Notes: generated by a model not told the origin, from the letters alone. DNA of 7,887 bases from Devosia sp. (GCA_028290225.1 JAQGKH010000251.1:1-7887); one strand, 5' to 3'; shown: positions 1 to 5,609, numbered from the stretch's first letter. Program-made: numbers and translations.

Positions 1-50
1 GTCAGGCCGAACCCGGGCAGCAGATGTTTTTGTCTGGGGCTGGCGGGCAT
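1..50 (-). CDS. cysT: Sulfate/thiosulfate ABC transporter permease CysT (5' end only, runs off the window)
   Basis: Only the first 16 complete codons are present. Read on the minus strand from the ATG at 50-48, they give MPASPRQKHLLPGFGLT, where the last residue is inferred from two bases. The LLPGFGLT segment is the typical cytoplasmic lead-in to the first membrane helix of CysT (CysU in E. coli), the inner-membrane permease that pairs with CysW and the ATPase CysA to import sulfate or thiosulfate. A GAGGA ribosome site lies 4 nt before the ATG. The gene sits directly downstream of cysP on the same strand, the order known from cysPTWA operons. The identification rests on a short peptide plus context, so it is probable rather than certain. 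No other gene family I know fits both. Confidence 0.8.
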   Translation of the reverse strand, partial: MPASPRQKHLLPGFGL

Positions 51-64
51 GCGGTCCTCGATGG

Positions 65-89
65 CGGGCAGCGAGATTGTCGCTGCCCG
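65..89 (-). terminator. Intergenic hairpin between cysP and cysT (partial terminator or mRNA 3'-end stabiliser)
   Basis: A perfect 10-bp inverted repeat, CGGGCAGCGA (65-74) and TCGCTGCCCG (80-89), encloses a 5-nt loop. It lies 8 nt after the cysP stop and 15 nt before the cysT start. No T-run follows on the minus strand, so it is not a classical intrinsic terminator. Hairpins in this place, after a binding-protein gene and before its permease, are known in other ABC operons to keep binding-protein mRNA abundant relative to permease mRNA. That role is inferred here. Confidence 0.6.
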
Positions 90-97
90 GCTCTGCG

Positions 98-1096
98 TTA
101 CTGGTTGAGGAACACCCGATCAAGCAATCCGCCTTCGGCGAAGTGCTCCTCCGATACCTTGTCCCAGCCACCAAAAGCCTCTTCCACAGTCACCAGCCGC
201 ACCTCGGGGAAGTCGGCCTTGTGGGCGGCAGCAATCGTTTGGTCATGGACACGGTTGAAGTTGGTCGCAAGGATTTCCTGGCCTTCAGGGGTGTAGAGGA
301 AATCCAGATAGGCCTTGGCAATCTCCTGGGTGCCGCGCTGGTCAGCGACCTTGTCGACAACGGCGACCGGGAACTCGGACAGGAGGCTGATGCTGGGGAC
401 CACTGCATCGTATTTGTCGACACCCAGTTGGCGGCGGATGCCCTGCACTTCGGCCTCAAAAGTGATCAGCACATCACCAAGATCACGCTCCACAAAGGCC
501 GTGGTCGCCGCCCGGCCCCCCGTTTCAAATACCGGCACATTGCTGAACAGCTTGGTCAGGAACGCTTCCACCTGCGCCTGATCGCCACCAAATTCCTCAT
601 CGGCCCAGGCGCGGGCAGCGAGATAGGTGTAGCGGCCATTCCCCGAGGTCTTGGGGTTGGGGAAAATCACCTGGACGTCGTCGCGCGCCAGGTCGCCCCA
701 GTCCGTGATGTTCTTGGGATTGCCGGCGCGAACCAGAAAAGCGGGGAGGGAATAATAAGGGGACGCATTGTTGGGGAACTCGCTCTGCCAGTTCTCCGAA
801 ACGAAACCTTCGCGTGCCAGCACGTTGATGTCGGTGACCTGGTTGAAGGTCACGAGATCGGCCTGCAGGCCTTCCAGGATGGCCCGTGCCTGTGCCGAAG
901 AGCCGGCATGAGATTGATTGACCGTGAGCGTCGTCCCCGTAGTGGCCGCGTAGCTCGGCACAAAGGCCAGGTTGATCGCCTCGTACAACTCGCGACCGAT
1001 GTCGTAAGACACGTTGAGGATATCGGTTGGCTGGGCGAGGGCAGGGGTGCCAGCCATGCCAAGCGAGGCGATGGCTACGGCGAGGAACTTCTTCAT
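98..1096 (-). CDS. cysP: Thiosulfate/sulfate-binding periplasmic protein CysP
   Basis: 332 aa, the usual size for the sulfate-binding family. It captures thiosulfate or sulfate in the periplasm and hands it to the CysT-CysW-CysA importer that feeds cysteine synthesis. Residues 1-21 form a Sec signal peptide: MKK, a hydrophobic core, then ALA before QP. The binding-fold signatures are QSHAGSSAQARAI (61-73) and NPKTSGNGRYTYLAA (147-161). The segment VTFNQVTD (82-89), with WQSEFPNN and LVRAGNPKNI after it, resembles E. coli CysP more than Sbp, which normally has an ALAYD-type sequence there. Hence CysP rather than Sbp, although ligand preference cannot be read reliably from sequence. The ATG at 1096 is supported by the signal peptide; a CGGAG about 12 nt upstream is a modest SD. 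The gene begins a minus-strand unit that continues into cysT. Confidence 0.93.
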   Translation of the reverse strand: MKKFLAVAIASLGMAGTPALAQPTDILNVSYDIGRELYEAINLAFVPSYAATTGTTLTVNQSHAGSSAQARAILEGLQADLVTFNQVTDINVLAREGFVSENWQSEFPNNASPYYSLPAFLVRAGNPKNITDWGDLARDDVQVIFPNPKTSGNGRYTYLAARAWADEEFGGDQAQVEAFLTKLFSNVPVFETGGRAATTAFVERDLGDVLITFEAEVQGIRRQLGVDKYDAVVPSISLLSEFPVAVVDKVADQRGTQEIAKAYLDFLYTPEGQEILATNFNRVHDQTIAAAHKADFPEVRLVTVEEAFGGWDKVSEEHFAEGGLLDRVFLNQ

Positions 1097-1120
1097 GGCG
1101 AACGCTGGCTCCGGTGTGCT

Positions 1121-1137
1121 GCGCTTATGGAAAGCGC
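1121..1137. promoter_or_regulatory. Short perfect dyad at the likely cysP transcription start
   Basis: GCGCTT (1121-1126) and AAGCGC (1132-1137) form a perfect 6-bp dyad around ATGGA. It lies 25-41 bp upstream of the cysP ATG and overlaps the start site predicted from the promoter below. It could be an operator or a leader hairpin. No regulator can be named from it. Confidence 0.3.
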
Positions 1138-1166
1138 CAGATGCACCCTGGCCAACGCCGCGTCAA
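1138..1166 (-). promoter_or_regulatory. Candidate cysP promoter
   Basis: On the minus strand TTGACG (plus 1161-1166) matches the -35 consensus well. After 17 bp it is followed by CATCTG (plus 1138-1143), a weak -10. Alphaproteobacterial promoters often keep the -35 better than the -10. Transcription would start near 1131, giving a leader of about 35 nt before cysP. This is pattern matching only. Confidence 0.35.
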
Positions 1167-1215
1167 AGCCTAACACATTGGCTGAGATGAGCGATTTACC
1201 CGAAGGGGAGTTGCC

Positions 1216-1248
1216 GGAAAGACATTGCGCCGGCACTGGTGCCGGCGC
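1216..1248 (-). terminator. Intrinsic terminator of rimO
   Basis: GCGCCGGCAC (1227-1236) and GTGCCGGCGC (1239-1248) are perfect inverted repeats. As RNA they make a 9-bp GC-rich stem with a 4-nt loop. Read on the minus strand the hairpin lies 17 nt after the rimO stop and is followed by AATGTCTTTCC, a loose T-rich tail. It separates rimO from the cysP unit. Confidence 0.75.
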
Positions 1249-1265
1249 GATAAAGTTGTTCGGCT

Positions 1266-2636
1266 TCAGGCCTGCCGCGCGGCCTCGAAGCGCACGGGCG
1301 TCGCTACCGTGCTCGGGCGGATCGGATCGGCAAACAAGTCGTATTCATCGCTGTCGGTCACAACAACCTGCACCAGATCACCCGGCTTGATGCCGGTAGC
1401 GTCGCTGACCACCACCTGCCCGTCGATATCGGGAGCATCCCATTTGGAGCGGGCGATGGCGCGGTTGGCGTTCTTGTCGATGTCGTCCACCAGCACTTCG
1501 ATTGTGCGCCCGACCTTCTTGGCCAGCTGGCCGGTGGAAACGTTCTGCGCCACTTCCATCAACTGCTCGAAGCGGTCCTGCGCGACTTCGTCGGGAACGA
1601 TGCCCACCAGCTCGTTGGCCGGCGCGCCGGTGACCGGCTCATACTTGAAGCAGCCCGCACGATCGATCTCGGCTTCTTCGAGCCAATCGAGCAGGAACTC
1701 GAAATCCTCGTCGGTTTCGCCCGGAAAGCCGACGATGAAATTGGAGCGAATGGTCAGGTCCGGGCAGATGTCGCGCCAGCGCTTGATGCGATCGAGGGTT
1801 TTTTCCTGGTTCGCGGGGCGCCGCATGTTCTTGAGCACGGCCGGGGAAGCATGCTGGAACGGAATGTCGAGGTAGGGCAGCACCTTGCCCTCGGCCATCA
1901 GCGGAATGACCTGATCCACATGCGGGTAGGGGTAGACGTAGTGCAGCCGCACCCAGGCCCCGAGTTCGCCTAGTTCCTTGGCCAGGTCGTAAAACTTGGC
2001 GGCAACCGGCCGGCCGCGATAGTTGGAAGTGGCGTATTTCAGGTCCACGCCATAGGCGCTGGTATCCTGTGAGATCACCAGCAATTCCTTGGCGCCGCCC
2101 TTCACCAGCCGCTCGGCTTCTCCTAGCACGCCGGCGGCCGGACGGGACGCCAGGTCGCCGCGGATCTGCGGGATGATGCAGAACGAGCAGCGATTATTGC
2201 AGCCCTCGGAAATCTTGAGATAGGCGTAGTGCCGCGGCGTCAGCTTCAGCCCTTGCTCAGGCACGAGGTCGACGAACCGGTTCGGCACCGGTGGCAGATG
2301 CTGGTGCACCGCGTTCACCACCGACTCGTACTGGTGCGGACCAGAAATGGCCAGAACGCTGGGATGGGTCCGGCGGATCAGTTCCTCCTCGACGCCAAGG
2401 CACCCGGTGACGATGACGCGCCCGTTTTCGTTGAGCGCTTCGCCGATGGCTTCCAGGCTTTCCTGCTTGGCGCTGTCGAGAAAGCCGCAGGTATTGACCA
2501 GAACGATGTCGGCGCCCTGATAATCGCGGGAGAACGAATAGCCCTGGGCGCGCAACGTCGTCATGATGCGTTCGCTGTCGACAAGGGCTTTAGGGCAGCC
2601 GAGGCTGACGAGGCCAATTTTTGGCGCTTGGCTCAT
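1266..2636 (-). CDS. rimO: Ribosomal protein S12 methylthiotransferase RimO
   Basis: A cytoplasmic radical-SAM enzyme with two 4Fe-4S clusters that adds a methylthio group to the conserved aspartate (about Asp88) of ribosomal protein S12. The 456-aa reading starts MSQAPKIGLVSLGCPK. The N-terminal MTTase domain carries the three cluster cysteines C14 (LGCPK), C50 (NTCGF) and C79 (TGCLG). The radical-SAM CxxxCxxC motif is C146-C150-C153 (GCNNRCSFC). A TRAM domain occupies the last 70 or so residues. YPYPH, PYLDIPFQHA and NFIVGFPGET are typical of RimO rather than MiaB. The frame stays open to a TTG at 2702, but the extra 22 residues do not look like the family and overlap a promoter-like -35 box, so the ATG at 2636 is preferred. 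The SD there is weak (GGAA, about 12 nt away). The gene appears monocistronic. Confidence 0.96.
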   Translation of the reverse strand: MSQAPKIGLVSLGCPKALVDSERIMTTLRAQGYSFSRDYQGADIVLVNTCGFLDSAKQESLEAIGEALNENGRVIVTGCLGVEEELIRRTHPSVLAISGPHQYESVVNAVHQHLPPVPNRFVDLVPEQGLKLTPRHYAYLKISEGCNNRCSFCIIPQIRGDLASRPAAGVLGEAERLVKGGAKELLVISQDTSAYGVDLKYATSNYRGRPVAAKFYDLAKELGELGAWVRLHYVYPYPHVDQVIPLMAEGKVLPYLDIPFQHASPAVLKNMRRPANQEKTLDRIKRWRDICPDLTIRSNFIVGFPGETDEDFEFLLDWLEEAEIDRAGCFKYEPVTGAPANELVGIVPDEVAQDRFEQLMEVAQNVSTGQLAKKVGRTIEVLVDDIDKNANRAIARSKWDAPDIDGQVVVSDATGIKPGDLVQVVVTDSDEYDLFADPIRPSTVATPVRFEAARQA

Positions 2637-2673
2637 TGAGCACGGTTTCCGATGTGAAGGATTGCAGGCGTCA

Positions 2674-2702
2674 TACAGAAAATGTGCCCCGAGCGCAATC
2701 AA
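2674..2702 (-). promoter_or_regulatory. Candidate rimO promoter
   Basis: On the minus strand TTGATT (plus 2697-2702) is followed after exactly 17 bp by TCTGTA (plus 2674-2679). Transcription would start near 2667, about 30 nt before the ATG at 2636. If real, it rules out the longer TTG start, because that codon is the -35 box itself. Confidence 0.4.
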
Positions 2703-2733
2703 GCCGGCCTGACGCTCGCGTGAAGCTGGCTTG

Positions 2734-2767
2734 CACCAGGGGCGGGGGTCACCTGCGCCCGGTGGTG
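2734..2767. other. Imperfect GC-rich inverted repeat in the rimO-DoxX gap
   Basis: CACCA (2734-2738) pairs with TGGTG (2763-2767), and GGGCG (2740-2744) pairs with CGCCC (2756-2760), around an 11-nt loop with a small internal bulge. It lies between the divergent rimO and DoxX genes. No T-tract follows on either strand, so it is not a plain terminator. It may be a leader structure of the DoxX mRNA or a protein site. Nothing else was recognised in this 230-bp gap. Confidence 0.3.
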
Positions 2768-2857
2768 AACAGTGTGTGCGCGCATCGCCAGATTTTTAGG
2801 ACGAAGCGACTAGGCTAGGGCTGTTGAATGCGTCGAACCCGGCGCAGCACTCGCCCC

Positions 2858-2864
2858 AAGGAGG
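2858..2864 (+). promoter_or_regulatory. Strong Shine-Dalgarno that fixes a TTG start for the DoxX gene
   Basis: AAGGAGG lies 5 nt before TTG at 2870-2872. The in-frame ATG at 2828 has no comparable site and would add a basic N-terminus (MRRTRRSTRPK) that is unusual for the family. Confidence 0.75.
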
Positions 2865-2869
2865 CACAT

Positions 2870-3271
2870 TTGTTCGATCGTCTCTCCGCCTACGCGCCGC
2901 AGGCCCTCGCCGTGCTCCGCATCGTCACCGCCCTGTTGTTCATTGAACATGGCACACAAAAGCTGTTCGGTTTCCCCGTGCCGGGTATGGGCACCCCCGA
3001 GGGTATCTTCCTGCTCGCGGGCATTCTGGAAACCTTTGGCGGCCTGTTGATCCTGGTCGGCTTTCTCACCCGTCCGGTCGCGTTCGTGCTTTCGGGCATG
3101 ATGGCCGTCGCCTATTTCATGGGCCACTTTCCGCAGAACTTCTGGCCCGTTGGAAACGGTGGCGACGCTGCCATCCTGTTCTGCTTTGTGTTCCTTTATC
3201 TGGTGTGTGCCGGCCCCGGCGACTGGGCCATCGATACCCGCGGCCGTACCCGGACCACTGCTCGCATCTGA
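2870..3271 (+). CDS. DoxX family inner-membrane protein
   Basis: 133 aa from a TTG start chosen for its strong SD. It resembles the short four-helix DoxX/YphA-type proteins of proteobacteria. LRIVTALLFIEHGTQKLFG (16-34) is the family hallmark at the end of helix 1. Likely helices are about 11-27, 45-65, 69-86 and 98-114. A GxLLILVGFLTRPVA segment (58-71) joins helices 2 and 3, and GDAAILFCFVFLYL forms the last helix. Family members have been linked to redox or thiol stress and quinone-related functions, but the biochemical role of this type is not settled and none is claimed here. The gene stands alone, converging on the DUF4282 gene with a shared terminator 22 nt after its stop. Family assignment is firm; function unknown. 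Confidence 0.88.
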   Translation: MFDRLSAYAPQALAVLRIVTALLFIEHGTQKLFGFPVPGMGTPEGIFLLAGILETFGGLLILVGFLTRPVAFVLSGMMAVAYFMGHFPQNFWPVGNGGDAAILFCFVFLYLVCAGPGDWAIDTRGRTRTTARI

Positions 3272-3289
3272 GCTTCGTCATCCCAAATG

Positions 3290-3324
3290 AAAAGGCCGCC
3301 GCGACAGGCTCGCGGCGGCCTTTT
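3290..3324. terminator. Bidirectional intrinsic terminator between convergent genes
   Basis: AAAAGGCCGCCGCGA (3290-3304) pairs perfectly with TCGCGGCGGCCTTTT (3310-3324) around a 5-nt loop, giving an 11-bp GC-rich core flanked by A and T runs. It reads as a terminator on both strands. It serves the DoxX gene (stop at 3271) and the DUF4282 gene (stop at 3356). Confidence 0.92.
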
Positions 3325-3355
3325 GTCATGCGAAGCCCGGCCCGAGCAGCGCGGC

Positions 3356-3892
3356 TTAGTTGTCGTTGTTGATCCGGGGCGTCCGCTTGGACGTGCGGCG
3401 TTTCTTGAATACCTCGCCCGCCTTGGTAGCCGGCGAGCGGATGGTGGCTTCCTCGCGCTCGGCCTCCAGCGGGGTCACCGTATCCACCGCATCCAGAATA
3501 TATTCGTCGGCCTCGGCAAAGTCCTTGTCCTCGCCCGCTTCGGCAAGATCGCGAATGGCGTCGCGTACTTCATCGAGCAGCGAGCCGGCATAACGCGAGC
3601 GGGTGACGGTCTCGGTGTTGCCTTCATGGGCCTTGAACCAGACCAGCAGCGCCTCGCAGCCGATCCGCAGGCCGACGAAAAGCAGCAGGCCGAAAACAGC
3701 TATCTCAAGCAGGCCCCAAAGGCCGTTGCCAAAGCCAAAGCCGAAGGTCCAGAACAGGTGGCTGACCGCCCAGAGCAGGATGCCGGCCAAGCCCAGCGCA
3801 TAAAGGATCGGCACCAGCTTGGGCGCTAGAATTGCGTCCAGCTTGAACAGGGTCTGCCGGGTAAACAGGCGTTTGAGGTCGTCGAGCGTCAT
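3356..3892 (-). CDS. DUF4282-type small membrane protein with a long charged tail
   Basis: 178 aa. Residues 15-95 have the DUF4282 layout: a KLVPILYALGLAGILLWAV helix (25-43), a Gly/Phe-rich turn (50-60), a second helix (60-80), then RIGCEALLVWFKAHEGNTE (76-94), which fits the conserved R-x-x-C-E-x-L...F end of the family. The remaining 84 residues are not membrane-like. They form an acidic stretch (106-148, many D and E) followed by a basic end with KKRRTSKR (163-170). No enzymatic motif is seen and the family has no known function. The start at 3892 has GAGGAG about 8 nt upstream. It lies 30 nt downstream of lipB on the same strand with no terminator between, so co-transcription is likely, although a functional link to lipoylation is not implied. 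Confidence 0.75.
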   Translation of the reverse strand: MTLDDLKRLFTRQTLFKLDAILAPKLVPILYALGLAGILLWAVSHLFWTFGFGFGNGLWGLLEIAVFGLLLFVGLRIGCEALLVWFKAHEGNTETVTRSRYAGSLLDEVRDAIRDLAEAGEDKDFAEADEYILDAVDTVTPLEAEREEATIRSPATKAGEVFKKRRTSKRTPRINNDN

Positions 3893-3922
3893 TGCGGGCT
3901 CCTCGGGCTGCGAGCGATTCGA

Positions 3923-4690
3923 TCAGCGTTCAACTTGGGCAGTGATGGCGGCCGGCACAAGCTCTTCCGCCATACCGTCGACGGTGGAGCCGAAGCGGCG
4001 CTCGAACTGGCCCCGCAGCACGCTGTCCACTTCCGGCATCGAAACCAACTGGCCCAGATCCTCAAAGCTCGTGACTCCCTGGTCGGTGATGCCGCAGGGT
4101 ACGATGCCGTCGTAATGCCCGAGATCGGGCGCGATATTGAGCGAAATGCCGTGAAAGGTCACCCATTTGGACACGCGAACGCCTATGGCGGCGATCTTGT
4201 CTTCGCGTCCCGGCCCCTTGTCCGGGCGCTTCACCCAAACGCCGATCCGGCCGCTGCGCCGCTCACCAACGATGTTATGGGCTGCCAGGGTGTCGATTAC
4301 CCAGCCCTCAAGCCCTTGCACGAGGCAGCGGATGTCGCGGCCGCGCTGGCGCAGATCCAGCATCAGGTAAGCCACCCTTTGGCCCGGCCCATGATAGGTA
4401 TACTGCCCGCCGCGCCCCGCGTCATAAACCGGGAACCGATCCCAGAGCAGGTCCCCGGCCACTGCGGATGTGCCGGCGGTGTAAAGCGGGGGATGCTCCA
4501 CCAGCCACACCGCTTCGGCTGCGGTTCCGTCGGAGATGGCCGCGGCGCGTTGGCGCATGGCAGCAAGCGCCAGAGGGTAGGGCACCGGCTCGGGCGCGAT
4601 GATCCAGCGCACCGGCTCTGCATCGGCCCGTCGCAGCTTGCCTGCAGCGTTGCAGTCCGCCGGTGCCGTTAACGCTTCACTAACCACCAT
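3923..4690 (-). CDS. lipB: Octanoyl-[acyl-carrier-protein]:protein N-octanoyltransferase LipB
   Basis: 255 aa. LipB moves octanoate from acyl-carrier protein to the lipoyl domains of pyruvate and 2-oxoglutarate dehydrogenases and the glycine cleavage H protein, the step before sulfur insertion by LipA. The signatures run in order: VEHPPLYTAGT (64-74), GGQYTYHGPGQRVAYLMLDL (94-113), GVWV (150-153), DKIAAIGVRVSKWVTFHGISLN (164-185) and IVPCGI (196-201). K165 and C199 match the catalytic Lys/Cys pair of the family. The frame is open as far as 5176, but the upstream part covers an intact gene on the other strand, so the ATG at 4690 is chosen. Its SD is weak. The first 25 or so residues are extra compared with a short LipB. 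The DUF4282 gene follows by 30 nt; a FliN-like gene diverges 45 bp upstream. Confidence 0.95.
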   Translation of the reverse strand: MVVSEALTAPADCNAAGKLRRADAEPVRWIIAPEPVPYPLALAAMRQRAAAISDGTAAEAVWLVEHPPLYTAGTSAVAGDLLWDRFPVYDAGRGGQYTYHGPGQRVAYLMLDLRQRGRDIRCLVQGLEGWVIDTLAAHNIVGERRSGRIGVWVKRPDKGPGREDKIAAIGVRVSKWVTFHGISLNIAPDLGHYDGIVPCGITDQGVTSFEDLGQLVSMPEVDSVLRGQFERRFGSTVDGMAEELVPAAITAQVER

Positions 4691-4735
4691 GAGCCGAGGA
4701 TCGCCTTTCTGCAGCGCTGGGTTGAACAGGTATCT

Positions 4736-4969
4736 ATGAACACTCTCGACAATATTGAAGTGGAAATCACCGTCGAGCTCGGCGCAACCACCATGCCCAT
4801 CCATCATCTGCTGCGCATGGGGCGCGGCGCGGTGATCGAACTGGATGCGATGGAAAACGATCCACTCAACATCTACGCCAACAAAACCCTCGTAGCTCAT
4901 GGTGAGGTTAGCGTCGATAATGGGCAGTTGCACGTGCTTGTGCGCAACAAGGCCAGTAAGCGCCTTTAG
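4736..4969 (+). CDS. Stand-alone FliN/SpoA-domain protein
   Basis: 77 aa, consisting of little more than one SpoA (surface-presentation-of-antigens) domain, the fold shared by the C-termini of FliN, FliM and type III secretion C-ring proteins. Matching features are ITVELGATTMPIHHLLRMG (11-29), RGAVIELD (30-37), DPLNIYANKTLVAHGEV (42-58) and the final strand LHVLVR (65-70). This is the conserved core of FliN, which forms the flagellar switch ring on the cytoplasmic side and contacts FliM and FliH. The N-terminal extension of full FliN is absent, and so is the usual hydrophobic end after the last strand. AGG lies 8-10 nt before the ATG. No flagellar or secretion gene is nearby; its neighbours are lipB (divergent, 45 bp) and a tRNA. 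Domain identity is good. Whether it works in the flagellum cannot be told. Confidence 0.8.
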   Translation: MNTLDNIEVEITVELGATTMPIHHLLRMGRGAVIELDAMENDPLNIYANKTLVAHGEVSVDNGQLHVLVRNKASKRL

Positions 4970-5023
4970 CGGTTCCATGGGGCCTGGGTTATCCACTGCT
5001 CCACCAATCTGCAATTTAAGCGC

Positions 5024-5052
5024 TTGAGGTTCGGGAGGAGCTTTGCTAAACC
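5024..5052 (+). promoter_or_regulatory. Candidate tRNA-Leu promoter
   Basis: TTGAGG (5024-5029) and TAAACC (5047-5052) are separated by 17 bp. Transcription would start near 5060, leaving a short 5' leader before the tRNA at 5094. The -10 match is partial. Confidence 0.4.
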
Positions 5053-5093
5053 CCACCTCGCTTCGCCTCAGGGCGTCGCTTCTACCAGGACGT

Positions 5094-5178
5094 GCGGTCG
5101 TGGCGGAATTGGTAGACGCGCAGCGTTGAGGTCGCTGTATCGCAAGATGTGGAAGTTCGAGTCTTCTCGACCGCACCA
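5094..5178 (+). tRNA. tRNA-Leu (anticodon GAG)
   Basis: The full class II cloverleaf can be folded by eye. The acceptor stem GCGGTCG (5094-5100) pairs with CGACCGC (5168-5174). The D-arm has GCG/CGC around AATTGGTAGA. The anticodon stem CAGCG/CGCTG holds loop TTGAGGT with anticodon GAG at 5128-5130. The long variable arm contains ATC-GCAA-GAT, and the T-arm is GGAAG-TTCGAGT-CTTCT. The discriminator base is A (5175) and CCA (5176-5178) is encoded. The long variable arm and A73 fit leucine identity. GAG reads CUC and CUU codons. The tRNA is 85 nt with CCA. Confidence 0.97.
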
Positions 5179-5195
5179 GTCATCCCCGGGATGAC
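5179..5195 (+). other. Small hairpin directly after the tRNA CCA
   Basis: GTCATCC (5179-5185) and GGATGAC (5189-5195) form a 7-bp stem with a 3-nt loop immediately after the encoded CCA. It may mark the 3' trailer that RNases remove. It is not followed by a T-run, and the true terminator lies just downstream. Confidence 0.4.
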
Positions 5196-5203
5196 ACCAG
5201 AAC

Positions 5204-5232
5204 AGCCGCCCTTCGGGGCGGCTTTCTTGTTT
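5204..5232 (+). terminator. Intrinsic terminator of the tRNA-Leu gene
   Basis: AGCCGCCC (5204-5211) and GGGCGGCT (5216-5223) form an 8-bp stem capped by a UUCG tetraloop closed by C-G, followed by the T-rich tail TTTCTTGTTT. It lies 25 nt after the tRNA. The opposite-strand mmcQ-type gene stops at 5241, so the stem could also end that transcript, but the minus-strand tail is not T-rich. Confidence 0.92.
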
Positions 5233-5240
5233 CCGGCTCA

Positions 5241-5609
5241 CTAGGGCGCGAGTGGAGGCGCCGGCAACTGTCTGGCGAGCGCCGCGGGGGCCTTGCTGCG
5301 CCAGGCGTTCTCCAGCCGCAGGGCCAGTTCTTCGTCGCCGATCTGATCCAGCCGCACCAGCACCGCCGGCCAGCCGACATAATGGTCAGTTTCGAAGTAG
5401 ATCTCTGGCGAGATCTCCATCAACAGCGCCTTCTGCTCGTCCGGGCAAAGCAGCACCAGGGTTTCACCGTTCTTGAGGCGTACAAAGGACGCGCCGTTCA
5501 CCTTCAAGGCCGGCGTACCATAGCTCGTGGAACGCTCGACACCGGGCAAGCCGCGGGCGATTTGCTCGATTCGCACAAAGGCCTGGTCCATCGTATCGGA
5601 TGACGACAT
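5241..5609 (-). CDS. MmcQ/YjbR family protein
   Basis: 122 aa, the usual length of MmcQ/YjbR proteins, which have a CyaY-like double-wing fold and are annotated as possible DNA-binding proteins without a proven function. The diagnostic order is visible: RIEQIARGLPGVERSTSYG (13-31), TPALKVNGASFVRLKNGE (32-49), LVLLCPDEQKALL (51-63), YFETDHYVGWPAVLVRLDQI (71-90) and a final helix ending in AWRSKAP, which is the usual family close. The ATG at 5609 has an excellent SD, AAAGGAGG, 5 nt away. The frame is open further upstream, but that part overlaps the start of the divergent mgtE and looks unlike the family. It stands alone on the minus strand, 133 bp divergent from mgtE. Confidence 0.88.
   Translation of the reverse strand: MSSSDTMDQAFVRIEQIARGLPGVERSTSYGTPALKVNGASFVRLKNGETLVLLCPDEQKALLMEISPEIYFETDHYVGWPAVLVRLDQIGDEELALRLENAWRSKAPAALARQLPAPPLAP

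Noticed and set aside
77..1390. A 437-codon open frame on the plus strand opposite cysP and the rimO 3' end
   Set aside because: It is a shadow of cysP codon bias, crosses two terminator/promoter regions and gives no recognisable protein. CysP on the minus strand is full length with a signal peptide.
2229..2818. Plus-strand open frames of 136 and 65 codons over the rimO 5' end and its upstream region
   Set aside because: The first is the antisense of conserved RimO sequence; the second overlaps the rimO start and has an unstructured composition with no SD worth noting.
4989..4997. DnaA-box-like TTATCCACT here and TTATCAACA near 7180
   Set aside because: Each is a single near-match with one mismatch, they are far apart, and no AT-rich unwinding region or dnaA/replication genes lie nearby. 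Not evidence for an origin.
4691..5176. A 162-residue N-terminal extension of LipB
   Set aside because: It is antisense to the SpoA-domain gene and overlaps the tRNA-Leu gene. LipB homology begins only after the ATG at 4690.
5160..5240. tRNA 3' end as an integration (att) site for a mobile element
   Set aside because: No second copy of the tRNA 3' end, no integrase gene and no change in gene type are seen in the window.
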